This document shows, piece after piece, positions 25,101 through 33,709 of a DNA stretch of 55,854 nt (the stretch's first letter is position 1; every line of letters begins with the position of its first letter). The stretch spans positions 1 to 55,854 of the IMG/VR virus record IMGVR_UViG_3300030370_000147; one strand, 5' to 3'. The notes beneath the pieces were generated by a model. It saw only the letters and a list, made by a program, of their open reading frames with translations. It was not told the DNA's origin and did not search any database. Source of the stretch: a virus. Position numbers and translations under genes: made by a program.

Positions 25101-28100
25101 GAACAGCCCTCCACCACACATCACCATTGGCAAACTGTATCGTTGGGGTCTGGTAGTATACACCATTAGGCCTCCGACCTATATTGTATACCTGTGAGGT
25201 CTCCTGATACACTATTTCCTCCCCTTCAGCCAAACGATTAGGGGTCACAATCTCTACTATGCACCGCCCCCGCCAAAAGTTATTTCCTTGAGGATTGTTG
25301 TTGTCGAGAATGACCGAGTCAAAGCTGAATCCACCTGCCTGTTGATTGTTCTTCAGTATTAAAAACTGACCTGTCAAGTGAACCGCATCTGAGTCGTCAG
25401 TCTCCATCAAAGGATTGGTGTCTGAATCCGACGTTAAGGTTACTTGACCCGCAATCTCAAAAATAAGATTCGAAGGATAGATCTGAGTAGTGTCGTCGGT
25501 AAAGTAGCTTATGACTCTTAGGTAATCACCTGGAGAATATGCGTAAAGATCGCTTGTGCCATCAGGATGCACCGCACCAAAGGCCTCAGAGTACGAGACA
25601 GAAGGATTGAACTGCAGGTAGTTTAAAGAGACGTAGATGTTGTTCAATGCCTCCTGCTCAGAGTCAATAGCATGATACCCACCACCAACGCTGTACTGAA
25701 TGAAATCTTGAACTGTACTGCTGCCCGCATAAACTAGCTGAACATAATGAGCCCAATCTGGAGGATCACTAAGCAATGCTATGTCCATACTAACACGCCC
25801 CTGACGACCAGTACCACCTCTCTCTGCTGGAGAATAGCCTGGTACAAAAACAGGGGGGAGTGGACGAACGTTTCCTGGTCGGCCCCTTTGATCGTAATGG
25901 ATGATACCTAAGGCGTGAGTAGCATTGGTCTTAAATGTGCGGTATGTGCCACTAACATCAGTCTCGCCTAAGAATATATCAGTTGCAATCTCTGCCCTAG
26001 GTCCTGCAGTAGAAGATTCAAAGCTGAAATTGTAAAATTCTGTTGGGTCACTTGGATCCTCATCAACCGCCCCAGCACCGCCACTATTAATGAGTTGACC
26101 ACCAATCCTTTCAAGCGTACTATTGAAACTAAATCCTTCAGGGAACAGGTCACCAATATCCTCACCTTCAATGTTTTGAGAAAACCCTGTTGCCCAGGCA
26201 GCAACGCCCCAACAGATTGCCATAGATCCATAAGGCCCTATCTCAGGGTCACTAGACATGTGAACGTGATCGGTGCCTGAAGCTCCTAATGGTGTGGCAT
26301 AATCACGGTATTCTCCTCGGTAGATAGCGGCATGGATCTCTCCGTCACACAACGAAGCACCTGCTTCAAACGGTATATTACTGTTTAGGACTGCAATATC
26401 AGTTGGGTCCAGACCCTGCTCAGTCAGATAATCTATCCTCCGTGTCGTATTGTTGACAAAGAGATCGTCACCAGGAACTGGACCCGTTAATGTACCCTCT
26501 GTACTATACAGCCAACCTAGAAGTCGTGACCGTTTAGTCAGTGGCAGCATATCATTATTATTCCCGCCTGCCATCGTCCCTAAGAAAGCAGTCTGATCCC
26601 GTGGGTCAGCATCGGAAAAACCGAACAAATTGTTTTGGGATAGGTAGGTCGGGGAGAACACACGCCACCCTTCAAACCTTAATCGCTGATCGATAGGTCC
26701 TGCACCAGCTACAGTACCAGCAGAATTAAGTACAGGCAAGCACGTACGCACATCGCAATCACTTAAACCATCAATCTCTAAGTGCATTACAAGCGCACCG
26801 TTTGGGTCGGCAGTTATTGGAGTATTCCTAAGTCTGAAACTAATACTAGCAGAGTTTACAATACAGTAGCCTATTGGAGCATTTGAAGCCCATATGGATG
26901 CATTGTTACCATACGTATTGTTTGCATTAGTACTGATAACTGGAAAGATGAGCTTGGATACTTCTAGGTGACTGCTGTTTTTAGTAGGAAGGATAGCAAA
27001 CGCTGGAGTGTCTGTATTAATGACGGCATATGTTGCGGCATAATTGTCGTAAGTTGCCTCAGGGGTTGAGCCCAATGACAATCCACCAACACCTTCGATG
27101 CCTGGAATCGCAGTTCCAGGGTCATTCAGATAATCTAGGTAGGCGTCGCTGTCAGTCGGGTCCAAAAGTCCTAAGTCAAAAGCATAGGATGGATTGACCT
27201 GTGAGTTTACCACATCCCATCCAGCGGGAGCCAGCTCTTCAGGCTGGCCACTCAAGCCATACGCTAAGATAGCACCGATTTGGGCCTCAGGGTTAGTAAT
27301 TGCCCCCTGAGACACAGCAGTAAAAGAAAAATTCAGTTGCTCTGCAGAGCCTTGCGGCCCACGAAAACGAAGGGGAGACAAACCATGATAGCCACACCTC
27401 GCCTGAGAGATGCTAGGGTTATTAAATATGCTTTGGCCTTCTGCTGTAGACCTCCACCGTAAATTACCTGTTCCAATACCAGTACCAATACCACCTACAG
27501 GTAGTGAGCCACGAGATGCATTGCTACTAGCATAGGTCTCACCAGGTAGTTGACCGTTCTGAAACGCATCATTATTAGCAAAGTCTAGGGTTTGAGCATT
27601 CGTAGCGAGTGAGTCTACACCTATAGTTTGACTAGCGTGGTAATTATTTTCTGCTTGATACGCCTCAATAGCTCCTCCAAAAGCCACACGAATTTGAGCG
27701 GTTATGTTCGTCCCTGCAGGCAGGGAATCAGGCAGTTGGGAGAGATCCATCACAAATCCCGTCGATCTGTTTGAGAAGTTAGTCCCTACACCCTCTAATG
27801 TGGTAGCTTGATTATCTAGGGGAACGACTGCTGCCCGTACAGGGATGTTGACGTTGATGAACTCGTTAGGTCGATCTTCATATACCAGCGTGATATTACC
27901 CTCTATAGGTTCCTCATCAAAACCCTCAACATAATTACCATAGAACAACCTGTTCTCAACTACTGAGACAGCCTCAGCAACTTGAGGGTGGGCATCAAAA
28001 TCCCTGTTCTGTTCTTCGTTGGTCAGTCCTGTAAGAACCTCATCGTTATAGAAGTCGTATACAATAGGGTTACCTCCAACACCAGGCCATTCTACTTCGT

Positions 28101-29031
28101 CTATTTCATACCACGCTCCAATGTTACCCTGCCTCACCAAGAGACGCACACGCTCTACCTCTTCGGAAAAGTTAGGCACCAAGTCAACAGCAGACGGAAC
28201 AACAAGTCGAATAAACATCGGGAGCTCTAGCTGCGTAGCGGTAAAGCCTTGCCGCAGATACTCCTCTGGGACAGCGATGTCAGAATAAGTTGATATAGCC
28301 GACTCTTCCCCAGTAAAATAGATGCACTGAAAAGCAAACTGTAATCCAGGAATCCGACGGAAGTTGCTTTGAGCCCGCGTGGGATCAGGTTGGAAAGTAA
28401 ACTGGATAGGGTGGATAGGGGCCTTAGTACAAGCCGTTATTAGATCCACGTCATCTACACTGTTTTCTGTATAGTTAAAACCAGTAGGGCCATAACCATT
28501 TTCTACACAGCGCAGAACGTCAAGTCTCCGAGGCTCATTCTCATTGTCCGTAAAGTATAGGATGGGACGGTAAGTATCGTTAGGGCCTGTGATATGGACT
28601 ACATCACCGACAACTCTGGCGGTAGAGCTGAATTGAAACTCACTCGTTCTATATATCGGTCTCCATGCTTGATCACCCCCAGCAAAAAATCCATAAGCAT
28701 CGTAAGCATACACCCCCATTTCACTAGGGTCCTGGGAATAGATGAACATGTAGATCACTCCTGACCTAGGATCACTAATCTTACCCAGTACCCGTCTTTC
28801 ATAGACTGGCTCAGGGGGGAATACGTCATCTAACTCAAACGTCTTAATGGCTCTTAGCTGATTACCTTTCTGAGGTTTTACTACACCTGAATCACCGCCA
28901 TCGTTTGCGCCCACCAAATTATCGAAGTCCTCTGTGACTACGACGTTTAGGGCGTCGTTCATCTCAGTTTTCTTTCGGATCCGATTGTCCTTTCCTGAAT
29001 TAAGAAGTCTGGGAAATAACTTATCGATCAT
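22159..29031 (-). CDS. Tail hub/stabilization protein, 2290 aa, with dockerin-like repeats
   Basis: The largest protein of the window. The first about 1550 residues are beta-rich, with DPRSGVIYMFIYSQDP and FGNINALLNYNDSLFVVQEDKV, a pattern I associate with the tail stabilization proteins of crAss-like podoviruses, which plug and extend the tail tube. The C-terminal third differs: it holds three Asp-rich segments resembling dockerin/EF-hand loops, VADFNKDRIIDYFNG (about 1637), AGDGVLGFDDVQ (about 1970) and DGVFGVTDVLDILSVYE (about 2070), which could bind calcium. It follows the two tail adaptor-like genes, as expected. Confidence 0.65.
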   Translation of the reverse strand: MIDKLFPRLLNSGKDNRIRKKTEMNDALNVVVTEDFDNLVGANDGGDSGVVKPQKGNQLRAIKTFELDDVFPPEPVYERRVLGKISDPRSGVIYMFIYSQDPSEMGVYAYDAYGFFAGGDQAWRPIYRTSEFQFSSTARVVGDVVHITGPNDTYRPILYFTDNENEPRRLDVLRCVENGYGPTGFNYTENSVDDVDLITACTKAPIHPIQFTFQPDPTRAQSNFRRIPGLQFAFQCIYFTGEESAISTYSDIAVPEEYLRQGFTATQLELPMFIRLVVPSAVDLVPNFSEEVERVRLLVRQGNIGAWYEIDEVEWPGVGGNPIVYDFYNDEVLTGLTNEEQNRDFDAHPQVAEAVSVVENRLFYGNYVEGFDEEPIEGNITLVYEDRPNEFINVNIPVRAAVVPLDNQATTLEGVGTNFSNRSTGFVMDLSQLPDSLPAGTNITAQIRVAFGGAIEAYQAENNYHASQTIGVDSLATNAQTLDFANNDAFQNGQLPGETYASSNASRGSLPVGGIGTGIGTGNLRWRSTAEGQSIFNNPSISQARCGYHGLSPLRFRGPQGSAEQLNFSFTAVSQGAITNPEAQIGAILAYGLSGQPEELAPAGWDVVNSQVNPSYAFDLGLLDPTDSDAYLDYLNDPGTAIPGIEGVGGLSLGSTPEATYDNYAATYAVINTDTPAFAILPTKNSSHLEVSKLIFPVISTNANNTYGNNASIWASNAPIGYCIVNSASISFRLRNTPITADPNGALVMHLEIDGLSDCDVRTCLPVLNSAGTVAGAGPIDQRLRFEGWRVFSPTYLSQNNLFGFSDADPRDQTAFLGTMAGGNNNDMLPLTKRSRLLGWLYSTEGTLTGPVPGDDLFVNNTTRRIDYLTEQGLDPTDIAVLNSNIPFEAGASLCDGEIHAAIYRGEYRDYATPLGASGTDHVHMSSDPEIGPYGSMAICWGVAAWATGFSQNIEGEDIGDLFPEGFSFNSTLERIGGQLINSGGAGAVDEDPSDPTEFYNFSFESSTAGPRAEIATDIFLGETDVSGTYRTFKTNATHALGIIHYDQRGRPGNVRPLPPVFVPGYSPAERGGTGRQGRVSMDIALLSDPPDWAHYVQLVYAGSSTVQDFIQYSVGGGYHAIDSEQEALNNIYVSLNYLQFNPSVSYSEAFGAVHPDGTSDLYAYSPGDYLRVISYFTDDTTQIYPSNLIFEIAGQVTLTSDSDTNPLMETDDSDAVHLTGQFLILKNNQQAGGFSFDSVILDNNNPQGNNFWRGRCIVEIVTPNRLAEGEEIVYQETSQVYNIGRRPNGVYYQTPTIQFANGDVWWRAVPVNINDYQDGNFINIIQPDVDAFGEANTFPTQPRFRSVYLETDTFNDTFPGCDVNGLGKVKRYKPDAAQVRRFSSVTFSDENNYSVRRLRFTVFNPYLAPFKDLPNEFGNINALLNYNDSLFVVQEDKVSMLPVNRQIISDVLGAESLIATSKVVGNQQMMPSSAGADNNRESVIKVDDSVYFAHKTKKQVYRYNPKKGVEVISDAGMNAYFVDTFEEYGYGDLVRVVSGYDPLNDEYIITVMTTNVINQSAYAPYTQPNIELLSDFPDGGFTPNEEGDGITEWDDSYGGPMEDLVEEVVDTGGTAPDGVAPTDADPFPPTNPPGTVSVADFNKDRIIDYFNGNSPNGFDPPYELTSWEGATSSTSTGVSVSTKGVLTDGVAGTLGDFTVTNGEGAYLGNFKANAGLINSVNEAIDFVSGLTYNGPGIPEQNDYEAYLDNNLIVNPNVNIPGVPLKIAYEVRSLALRDTVKEIIVGLKTGAEDQIVQLVAGIDGTVADVSDQLAAAGLATEPNLAVLLNATVVANEALQDYMSTVMMAGAPIQINFVSKLKTDVAVSGLTSFQETDYPLGGPEINSLTQLKTLVGNVGDSITPLLNLNSIDISSAVAKLVDTAATLRGQVDVLADQVQALSDAPSSFAPGAATFIPDVTSGQLESTTVSTIAGDGVLGFDDVQRSFSLETIQFIVENLGLGGGNDAEITEDYIIKVVADVVKEVAVQSGATDDVFSIRGNQNIPTRGNSELVRGLGNLFNPLDLGALNSPDGVFGVTDVLDILSVYETPGEFYGGTASDSGGRSAVVNTYNMLTSSDPYQTYRDDYFAGRAGVAVLNPEPFASGPSITQTIMLGVLWFQNGPNGNNTAATAENYSDLGVTHLDFPPPTQYNPGDIFAIYEQFSAVDEETGLSFWEMVFGNGQVLPLVKKGPLDLSGPYGDWIAKSTKLDGGYISQFAIPLFQNFGAQLTRPLSTEELLSVVQSVINNNPL

Positions 29032-29894
29032 CAGTGCTTGGGGGACTGTCGGAAGTTCTGACGCACAGTCTTCAACGCCTCTTCTTTAGTGAAGTTGTTC
29101 ATCCGTGCCTTAGACTTACGTCGCTCATTGTAATACTCTTGCCGAGCCCGTGCCTTCTCGCCCTGAGGAATCGTTGACTTACGCTCACACAGCTTGTAGT
29201 ACATGTAGCTACGCAGAGCTTCTTCAGCATAAACATGAATCACAGGGAATGTAGAACGTGCCTCATCTGCCACATACTCAAGGACTACCTCAGATGTAGT
29301 GGAGTTAGTATCAAGTTCAATCCTATTTTGCTCCAGGTTCATGCGGTAAAAACCGCGAAGGTGGCCACCGCCTGCACCGTAGAGTCGGCCCAGTCCACCC
29401 TGGTATAGGTAGTTCTGAAACACATAGAAGTCGTGATCGTTTTCGCCACTGCTGGAACCTGCTGTGTCTGTGCCATCAGCATCTCGATTATCAATGAGGT
29501 TGGCTGGGATAGGCAGAGTACCTGCTTCACTGTCCGCTTGACTAATCACACTGTCTACCGCAGGCTCGACGACTTGACTCATGTTCAAGTGCTTGTTCTC
29601 ACCTAGCACATACACCACGCCACCTGAAACCACGCCAAGCTTTATTAAATCCACGAAGTCGTCGGGCAGGGTTACCGTATTTGTTGTAGCATCTATGGTC
29701 CTCTTTATAGATCTCACTCGACTTGTTACGTCAAAGCCAAACTCACGGATACCCCGTAGCGCGATGTTACGGATTGCAGTATCGTTGACATTACTGATGT
29801 AATCATCAGTGTCCATTGTAATAATGAAATCGTCAATCACCTGTCGGAGACTGACGTAGTTCATGGCATCCTGTGCGACGTTAGTTAATGGCAT
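29031..29894 (-). CDS. Tail adaptor/tubular protein, 287 aa
   Basis: A 287-residue structural protein. The first half (LRQVIDDFIITMDTDDYISNVND, written here only in part) and TVTLPDDFVDLIKLGVV resemble the connector/tail-tubular proteins between portal and tail hub in podoviruses (T7 gp11 or P22 gp4 type). A central Gly-rich loop (GLGRLYGAGGGHLRG) and a basic helical C-terminus follow. It lies between the related 285-residue protein and the hub. The role is by position and pattern. Confidence 0.55.
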   Translation of the reverse strand: MPLTNVAQDAMNYVSLRQVIDDFIITMDTDDYISNVNDTAIRNIALRGIREFGFDVTSRVRSIKRTIDATTNTVTLPDDFVDLIKLGVVSGGVVYVLGENKHLNMSQVVEPAVDSVISQADSEAGTLPIPANLIDNRDADGTDTAGSSSGENDHDFYVFQNYLYQGGLGRLYGAGGGHLRGFYRMNLEQNRIELDTNSTTSEVVLEYVADEARSTFPVIHVYAEEALRSYMYYKLCERKSTIPQGEKARARQEYYNERRKSKARMNNFTKEEALKTVRQNFRQSPKH

Positions 29895-30751
29895 TACTCA
29901 GCTTGGGTTTCCATCATTCCATATTGCATCAGCACACTGTCTCGAAGGCGGACGCCAATAAGCTGACAAATCTCCATAACAACCTCATGAATGTAATGAG
30001 GAGGAAGGTCAAAGCCCCTACTGCTGTTCAAGTTGGGGATAATAAATCCTGTCCCATCATTGACTGTATTTGCCACGAATCTTGGAGAGCTGTTTGGGAT
30101 AAGATCGCCAAGGGCATATTCCTGAGCAAAGCTCGCTCCCTCTACCACTGTGGCCAGAGTGACCGCTGCCTCAGCACGGGATTGTGGCTGCCTGTAATAC
30201 CGCAGCACCACCCCTGTAATATCTGTAGGGAAAACCTGAAACACTTCGTTCATTTCCAAGGCCACAGGGAACTGCAGTGTTGGTGTGGAGAGGTTACTGT
30301 TCAATACCCTATTAGCCTTCTCAGAATCGTAGAGTAGTTCTACGCTAGTATTAGTACCCTCTACTTGCATAGATATCAGGTGACCAAAATCCGATGGCCT
30401 TCGAAAAGTAAACGCTCCGTCAGGGTTAATCTCTACAGTAATCTCCTGTTCTGGATTGTCAGGGTCTGCGATCGTGTCTTCATATGCATCAATGTCTACC
30501 GTGATCAGACGGTTGTTGATGTAGGTAGAAAGATCTTCCTCCACCATCTTGTATGCTGACTTGTCTCTACCACCATCCCGACCAGACTTGCGTAGGGCTG
30601 TGGCAAGTTTCATTTCATTGAACATCTCATTATAGATGTTCTGTTGCGCCACCTCTGCAAATGAAGAAAAGACGTTAGGGGATATGAATCCCTTTTGATC
30701 CTTATTCGCCATATCGCGAACAATATTGTACACCCTGACGATACTGACCAT
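29894..30751 (-). CDS. Putative head-tail connector/ring protein, 285 aa
   Basis: A 285-residue protein beginning MVSIVRVYNIVRDMANKDQK. It has the segment ISPNVFSSFAEVAQQNIYNEM, then a beta-rich middle with FTFRRPSDFGHLISM, and ends with an amphipathic helical region (YIHEVVMEICQLIGVRL). I remember similar proteins in crAss-like and other Bacteroidetes podoviruses next to the tail tube. ATG at 30751 preferred; the in-frame TTG at 30760 is less likely because the promoter motif ends at 30758. Confidence 0.55.
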   Translation of the reverse strand: MVSIVRVYNIVRDMANKDQKGFISPNVFSSFAEVAQQNIYNEMFNEMKLATALRKSGRDGGRDKSAYKMVEEDLSTYINNRLITVDIDAYEDTIADPDNPEQEITVEINPDGAFTFRRPSDFGHLISMQVEGTNTSVELLYDSEKANRVLNSNLSTPTLQFPVALEMNEVFQVFPTDITGVVLRYYRQPQSRAEAAVTLATVVEGASFAQEYALGDLIPNSSPRFVANTVNDGTGFIIPNLNSSRGFDLPPHYIHEVVMEICQLIGVRLRDSVLMQYGMMETQAE

Positions 30752-30757
30752 AGTATA

Positions 30758-30765
30758 CAAATATA
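30758..30765 (-). promoter_or_regulatory. Late promoter -7 element TATATTTG
   Basis: TATATTTG on the - strand ends 6 bases before the ATG of the connector gene (30751), and lies just after the T run of the terminator at 30774-30794. The predicted mRNA would have almost no leader. No -33 box is seen. Confidence 0.6.
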
Positions 30766-30773
30766 AAAAAGAA

Positions 30774-30794
30774 AAGGCCGCGCTAGGCGGCCTT
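30774..30794 (-). terminator. Intrinsic terminator after the 282-aa gene
   Basis: A perfect 8-bp stem, AAGGCCGC/GCGGCCTT, with a 5-base loop, followed on the - strand by TTCTTTTTT. It ends transcription of the upstream 282-residue gene; the promoter element for the next unit begins inside the T-rich tail. Confidence 0.85.
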
Positions 30795-30814
30795 GTCTCT
30801 TGTTTGTCAAGTAC

Positions 30815-31663
30815 TTAGGCCAGCTTCCCTAGCTTATCTTCCAGGGACCCTAATACCCCCGCTCCTTTCTCTGTCAGACAGAAGCGCGTCATCACATCAA
30901 CTGGGCTCATACCTGCGGGTACACTGACAATAACCTGGTTACTATCAAACCACCGTACTGAGTCAGTCTTCAGGGCAATAAACTGATAGTCAGCAGCCTG
31001 CTGGACGATCGAGCGAGCGCCGACCATGGGGTCATCAAAGGACTGAATGAAGTTACCAGGGTTTTTCTTGGCCACCTGTAGGAGGTTGTAACGAATGTCA
31101 CTCGTGTTAGCGTTGACGTTTACACCATGATAAATAGCAACAGCAAGGAGGTCCTCGATCGCTTTCTCCCTAACCATTTGGATAGCATCGTTCAGCAAGA
31201 ACTCCTTCTCCAACTCCTTCTTAGCTTCCTGTCTCTTATCGACCAACCGAAACAGTTTTCCGCCATTAAGATGATTGCCTGGGTGCAGCTCCAAGAACTT
31301 CTTGAGATTAGGCTTCTCCTTAGGTACAAAGATCCGACCATCCCGAAAGATTACTGCTTCTCGCCGTGCCTTGTCGCCCTGCTCATCTGTCCAGATGCTA
31401 GGCTCATTAGGGCAATAGCGGATCTCCCGTACAGTATCTTGCTCTGAATCGTATACCGTCACTCCTTTCTGAGGAAGCATAGTAACGATACCCGCACCAG
31501 AAACAATTTCGTATTCCGTGTTTCCCGTCGGCGCCTCCTTACGCTTTAAGACATTTTTCTTTTTACTGGGGGTAGCTGGGGCTGCTTCAACAGGCTTGGT
31601 TTCAGCTTTGCTCTCAGATTTTCGTGGACGACCTGGCGCCCTACGGGTAGTAGTTTCACTCAT
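30815..31663 (-). CDS. Conserved phage protein with N-terminal AT-hook-like motif, 282 aa
   Basis: A 282-residue protein. The first 40 residues are basic and disordered, with RRAPGRPRKSES, a core GRP as in AT-hooks that bind the DNA minor groove. A Lys-rich linker (SKKKNVLKRKE) leads to a globular domain with IWTDEQGDKARREAVIFRDG and LELHPGN. I recall similar proteins in Bacteroidetes phages but no function. It has its own promoter element and terminator, so it is a single-gene unit among virion genes. Confidence 0.55.
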   Translation of the reverse strand: MSETTTRRAPGRPRKSESKAETKPVEAAPATPSKKKNVLKRKEAPTGNTEYEIVSGAGIVTMLPQKGVTVYDSEQDTVREIRYCPNEPSIWTDEQGDKARREAVIFRDGRIFVPKEKPNLKKFLELHPGNHLNGGKLFRLVDKRQEAKKELEKEFLLNDAIQMVREKAIEDLLAVAIYHGVNVNANTSDIRYNLLQVAKKNPGNFIQSFDDPMVGARSIVQQAADYQFIALKTDSVRWFDSNQVIVSVPAGMSPVDVMTRFCLTEKGAGVLGSLEDKLGKLA

Positions 31664-31682
31664 ATTAATTAAATTTCAATAA

Positions 31683-31690
31683 CAAATATA
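31683..31690 (-). promoter_or_regulatory. Late promoter -7 element TATATTTG
   Basis: TATATTTG on the - strand, 19 bases before the ATG of the AT-hook-like gene. The leader between is AT-rich (TTATTGAAATTTAATTAAT). It is part of a family of identical sites in this region. Confidence 0.6.
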
Positions 31691-32965
31691 CTACAAAGGA
31701 TAGTAGTTGTATCTAGCGAAAAGCTCTTTCGCAATACGACTGGCCTCAGCAGCTCCAATGTCAGATTCAATCACACCGAATCTAGCCAACTCACCCTTCC
31801 AATCAGGAGAGCTTCCTGATCCTCCGAGGCGATCAATCTTCAGGTCTCCGTCAGTTCTGTGATCTGCTGAAGAAACACCTCCCACTTTTGCTGGGAGAAA
31901 CCCTACCGCCTCTCCCGTGTAGTCATGTACATAGAGATTAAACTTTGTATCACGTCTAATTACCCATACGTTACAGATCCGAGCCCCTAGAGTTCCTTTG
32001 TTAGCTGTAGTTAGGCTGTCGAGTTTGGGATCTTGAAGCCTAATTGCCTTAGTCCCAAATTTGGTATCGTTCAATTGTACCTCTGCTGGGCGCCCTACAT
32101 TGCCATCAAACTTGAAGTACATAGTGTTGTCCACCTTACCGTCACCAAAGCCTTGAGTCTGCCCAGAAGCGTCCCCGTAGATTGGATACATCTGAATGAC
32201 ACCTGCCAGCCCGTAAACCACATACATTGTAAAATCACCCTGGACAGTCAACTCGTTGCTAAAGTGCAGTGAGTCACTAGCAGTAAGCGTTACAGCATTA
32301 GTCGCTAAGTCGTTATTCCTGGCTCTACTCTGAATAGGGTTTCCTGTATCCGCATCTAAAACGTAGGTATTTCCTCCCCGCCCCGCGTTAGCCCATGTAT
32401 TCGTAGCCCCTACGTTAGCTCCTATAGACCCTGTTAAGGTCGTCTCATTGAAGTCAACAATAGGACACAGTGTATGACTCGTGAATCGGATTCCTGCGAA
32501 TTCGTTGGAGAGCGTAGATGTCACATCTGCATCGTCAGGGTTATTACTGACTAACTGTGTCGACATAACCACTGGCTGCTTGAAGACCTTAGCACTAATG
32601 GCCTGTGGTGCTGTAAGCTGCGGCTGACGAAATGTAGATGTACCTGTGACCACGTCAAACACCATCGTGTTCTTAGTGGATTTATCGTTTGCTATAAAGT
32701 CTAGCACGTCACGGATCATACTGAACTCCTCACCCTCGCTGCACCCTACGTCGATACTGGTTTTTCTCAGTGCTTCTCTTACACTACTAGTCTGCTGCTC
32801 ATAGACTCCTGCATCATTAAATACAAATGTCACTCCTCCCGAAATACCTTTAATGTGGGATATGTGGGAGGCTGGGATAGCAATGACAGACAGATTCTCC
32901 CCTGTGTTTGAAACATCCTCACTAAAAATATTGGGCGTCTCTCGGCGGAATAAGAAGAACTTCAT
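31691..32965 (-). CDS. Virion protein with LamG-like C-terminal domain, 424 aa
   Basis: A 424-residue protein starting MKFFLFRRETPN. The N-terminal 120 residues are a separate small domain. The C-terminal about 280 residues look like a laminin-G/concanavalin A-type jelly roll: LTVQGDFTMYVVYGLAG, a DNTMYFKFDG strand, WVIRRDTKFNLYVHDYTG and the typical final ELARFGVIESDIGAAEASRI. Such domains bind glycans, so this may be a decoration or adsorption protein. It has its own TATATTTG site 4 bases before the ATG. Confidence 0.6.
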   Translation of the reverse strand: MKFFLFRRETPNIFSEDVSNTGENLSVIAIPASHISHIKGISGGVTFVFNDAGVYEQQTSSVREALRKTSIDVGCSEGEEFSMIRDVLDFIANDKSTKNTMVFDVVTGTSTFRQPQLTAPQAISAKVFKQPVVMSTQLVSNNPDDADVTSTLSNEFAGIRFTSHTLCPIVDFNETTLTGSIGANVGATNTWANAGRGGNTYVLDADTGNPIQSRARNNDLATNAVTLTASDSLHFSNELTVQGDFTMYVVYGLAGVIQMYPIYGDASGQTQGFGDGKVDNTMYFKFDGNVGRPAEVQLNDTKFGTKAIRLQDPKLDSLTTANKGTLGARICNVWVIRRDTKFNLYVHDYTGEAVGFLPAKVGGVSSADHRTDGDLKIDRLGGSGSSPDWKGELARFGVIESDIGAAEASRIAKELFARYNYYPL

Positions 32966-32969
32966 ATTA

Positions 32970-32977
32970 CAAATATA
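32970..32977 (-). promoter_or_regulatory. Late promoter -7 element TATATTTG, 4 bases from start codon
   Basis: TATATTTG, then TAAT, then the ATG at 32965 on the - strand. Transcription starting the usual few bases after TTTG would begin at or inside the start codon. It sits directly after the terminator at 32990-33009. Confidence 0.65.
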
Positions 32978-32989
32978 CCGACAATAAAA

Positions 32990-33009
32990 AAGGCCCCCGT
33001 AGGAGCCTT
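32990..33009 (-). terminator. Intrinsic terminator after the 205-aa gene
   Basis: On the - strand AAGGCTCC, loop TACG, GGGGCCTT: an 8-bp stem with one G-U pair, followed by a T run (TTTTATT). It closes the unit ending with the 205-residue gene. Confidence 0.8.
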
Positions 33010-33032
33010 TTCTTCTGCAGATATTAAATATA

Positions 33033-33650
33033 TCAGGGTCCAGTAATCGTTGCAGCTTTACTTACGGTCAAGTTACTGTCGCTCGTAGGGAGTGTCAGTG
33101 TAATCTCAATCGTTGCAGCACCAGCACTGAAATCAGTGCTGTCAAAACTAATAGCATCGGTAGCGGTTGCAATGGCGCCTGTCTTAGTAGATGTTGCGCT
33201 GTCATCATTCATGCTTAAGGTAGCAGAGAATCTGCAACCAACCGTGGCGGTAGCCAAGGTAAATGTAAAGTCATCTGTTGCAGTAGCCGTGATTGCCACG
33301 TCAGTGTTCGTGATCGTAAAATCAGGAATGCGAACGCCAGGGATACTCCCCACCGTATTGATTCGATTCGGTCCGATCTTTACTGCTTGCCTGTGCTTTT
33401 GCAAGCCACTCAACGCAGAGATCAAAGACTCCGCCCCAGCCTCAGCACCACCAGAAACAGCATCGAGAACGATACGCTCTGAAGTACTAGCGTTGCTGTC
33501 TCCTGTGTTGTCAAGCTTCGTGAAGAATAGCGTGACCTTATCATTCGTAGTGTCGGCCTGAATAGCACGAATGCGACCATTAACCACCTGATAGATTTGA
33601 TCAGGTGTCAATGCTGCAGCCAACCCACTATTGGAAAAAATTGTATCCAT
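33033..33650 (-). CDS. Putative capsid decoration protein, Thr/Ala-rich, 205 aa
   Basis: A 205-residue protein starting MDTIFSNSGLAAAL, very rich in Thr, Ala, Ser and Asp, with alternating strands in the C-terminal half (FTITNTDVAITATATDD, ATIEITLTLPTSD) like an Ig-type beta sandwich. It lies downstream of the capsid gene in the late operon, where decoration proteins occur. ATG at 33650 preferred to the in-frame GTG at 33692. Function inferred. Confidence 0.5.
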   Translation of the reverse strand: MDTIFSNSGLAAALTPDQIYQVVNGRIRAIQADTTNDKVTLFFTKLDNTGDSNASTSERIVLDAVSGGAEAGAESLISALSGLQKHRQAVKIGPNRINTVGSIPGVRIPDFTITNTDVAITATATDDFTFTLATATVGCRFSATLSMNDDSATSTKTGAIATATDAISFDSTDFSAGAATIEITLTLPTSDSNLTVSKAATITGP

Positions 33651-33671
33651 CTTGAGGCTTTGTGATGTCAA

Positions 33672-33693
33672 GGTGGGGACCGAAGCCCCCACC
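33672..33693 (-). terminator. UUCG-capped hairpin between capsid-proximal genes
   Basis: On the - strand GGTGGGGGC, TTCG, GTCCCCACC: a 9-bp stem (one G-U) closed by a C(UUCG)G tetraloop, among the most stable RNA hairpins. No T run follows (TTGACATC), so it could be an attenuator, an RNA-end stabiliser or a processing signal rather than a full terminator. Confidence 0.6.
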
Positions 33694-33709
33694 CATCAAT
33701 CAGTTCGTA

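Noticed and set aside
33136-33561. 141-codon + frame opposite the 205-residue gene
   Set aside because: Val/Ala/Ser-rich reverse reading of a Thr/Ala-rich beta protein; no independent evidence.
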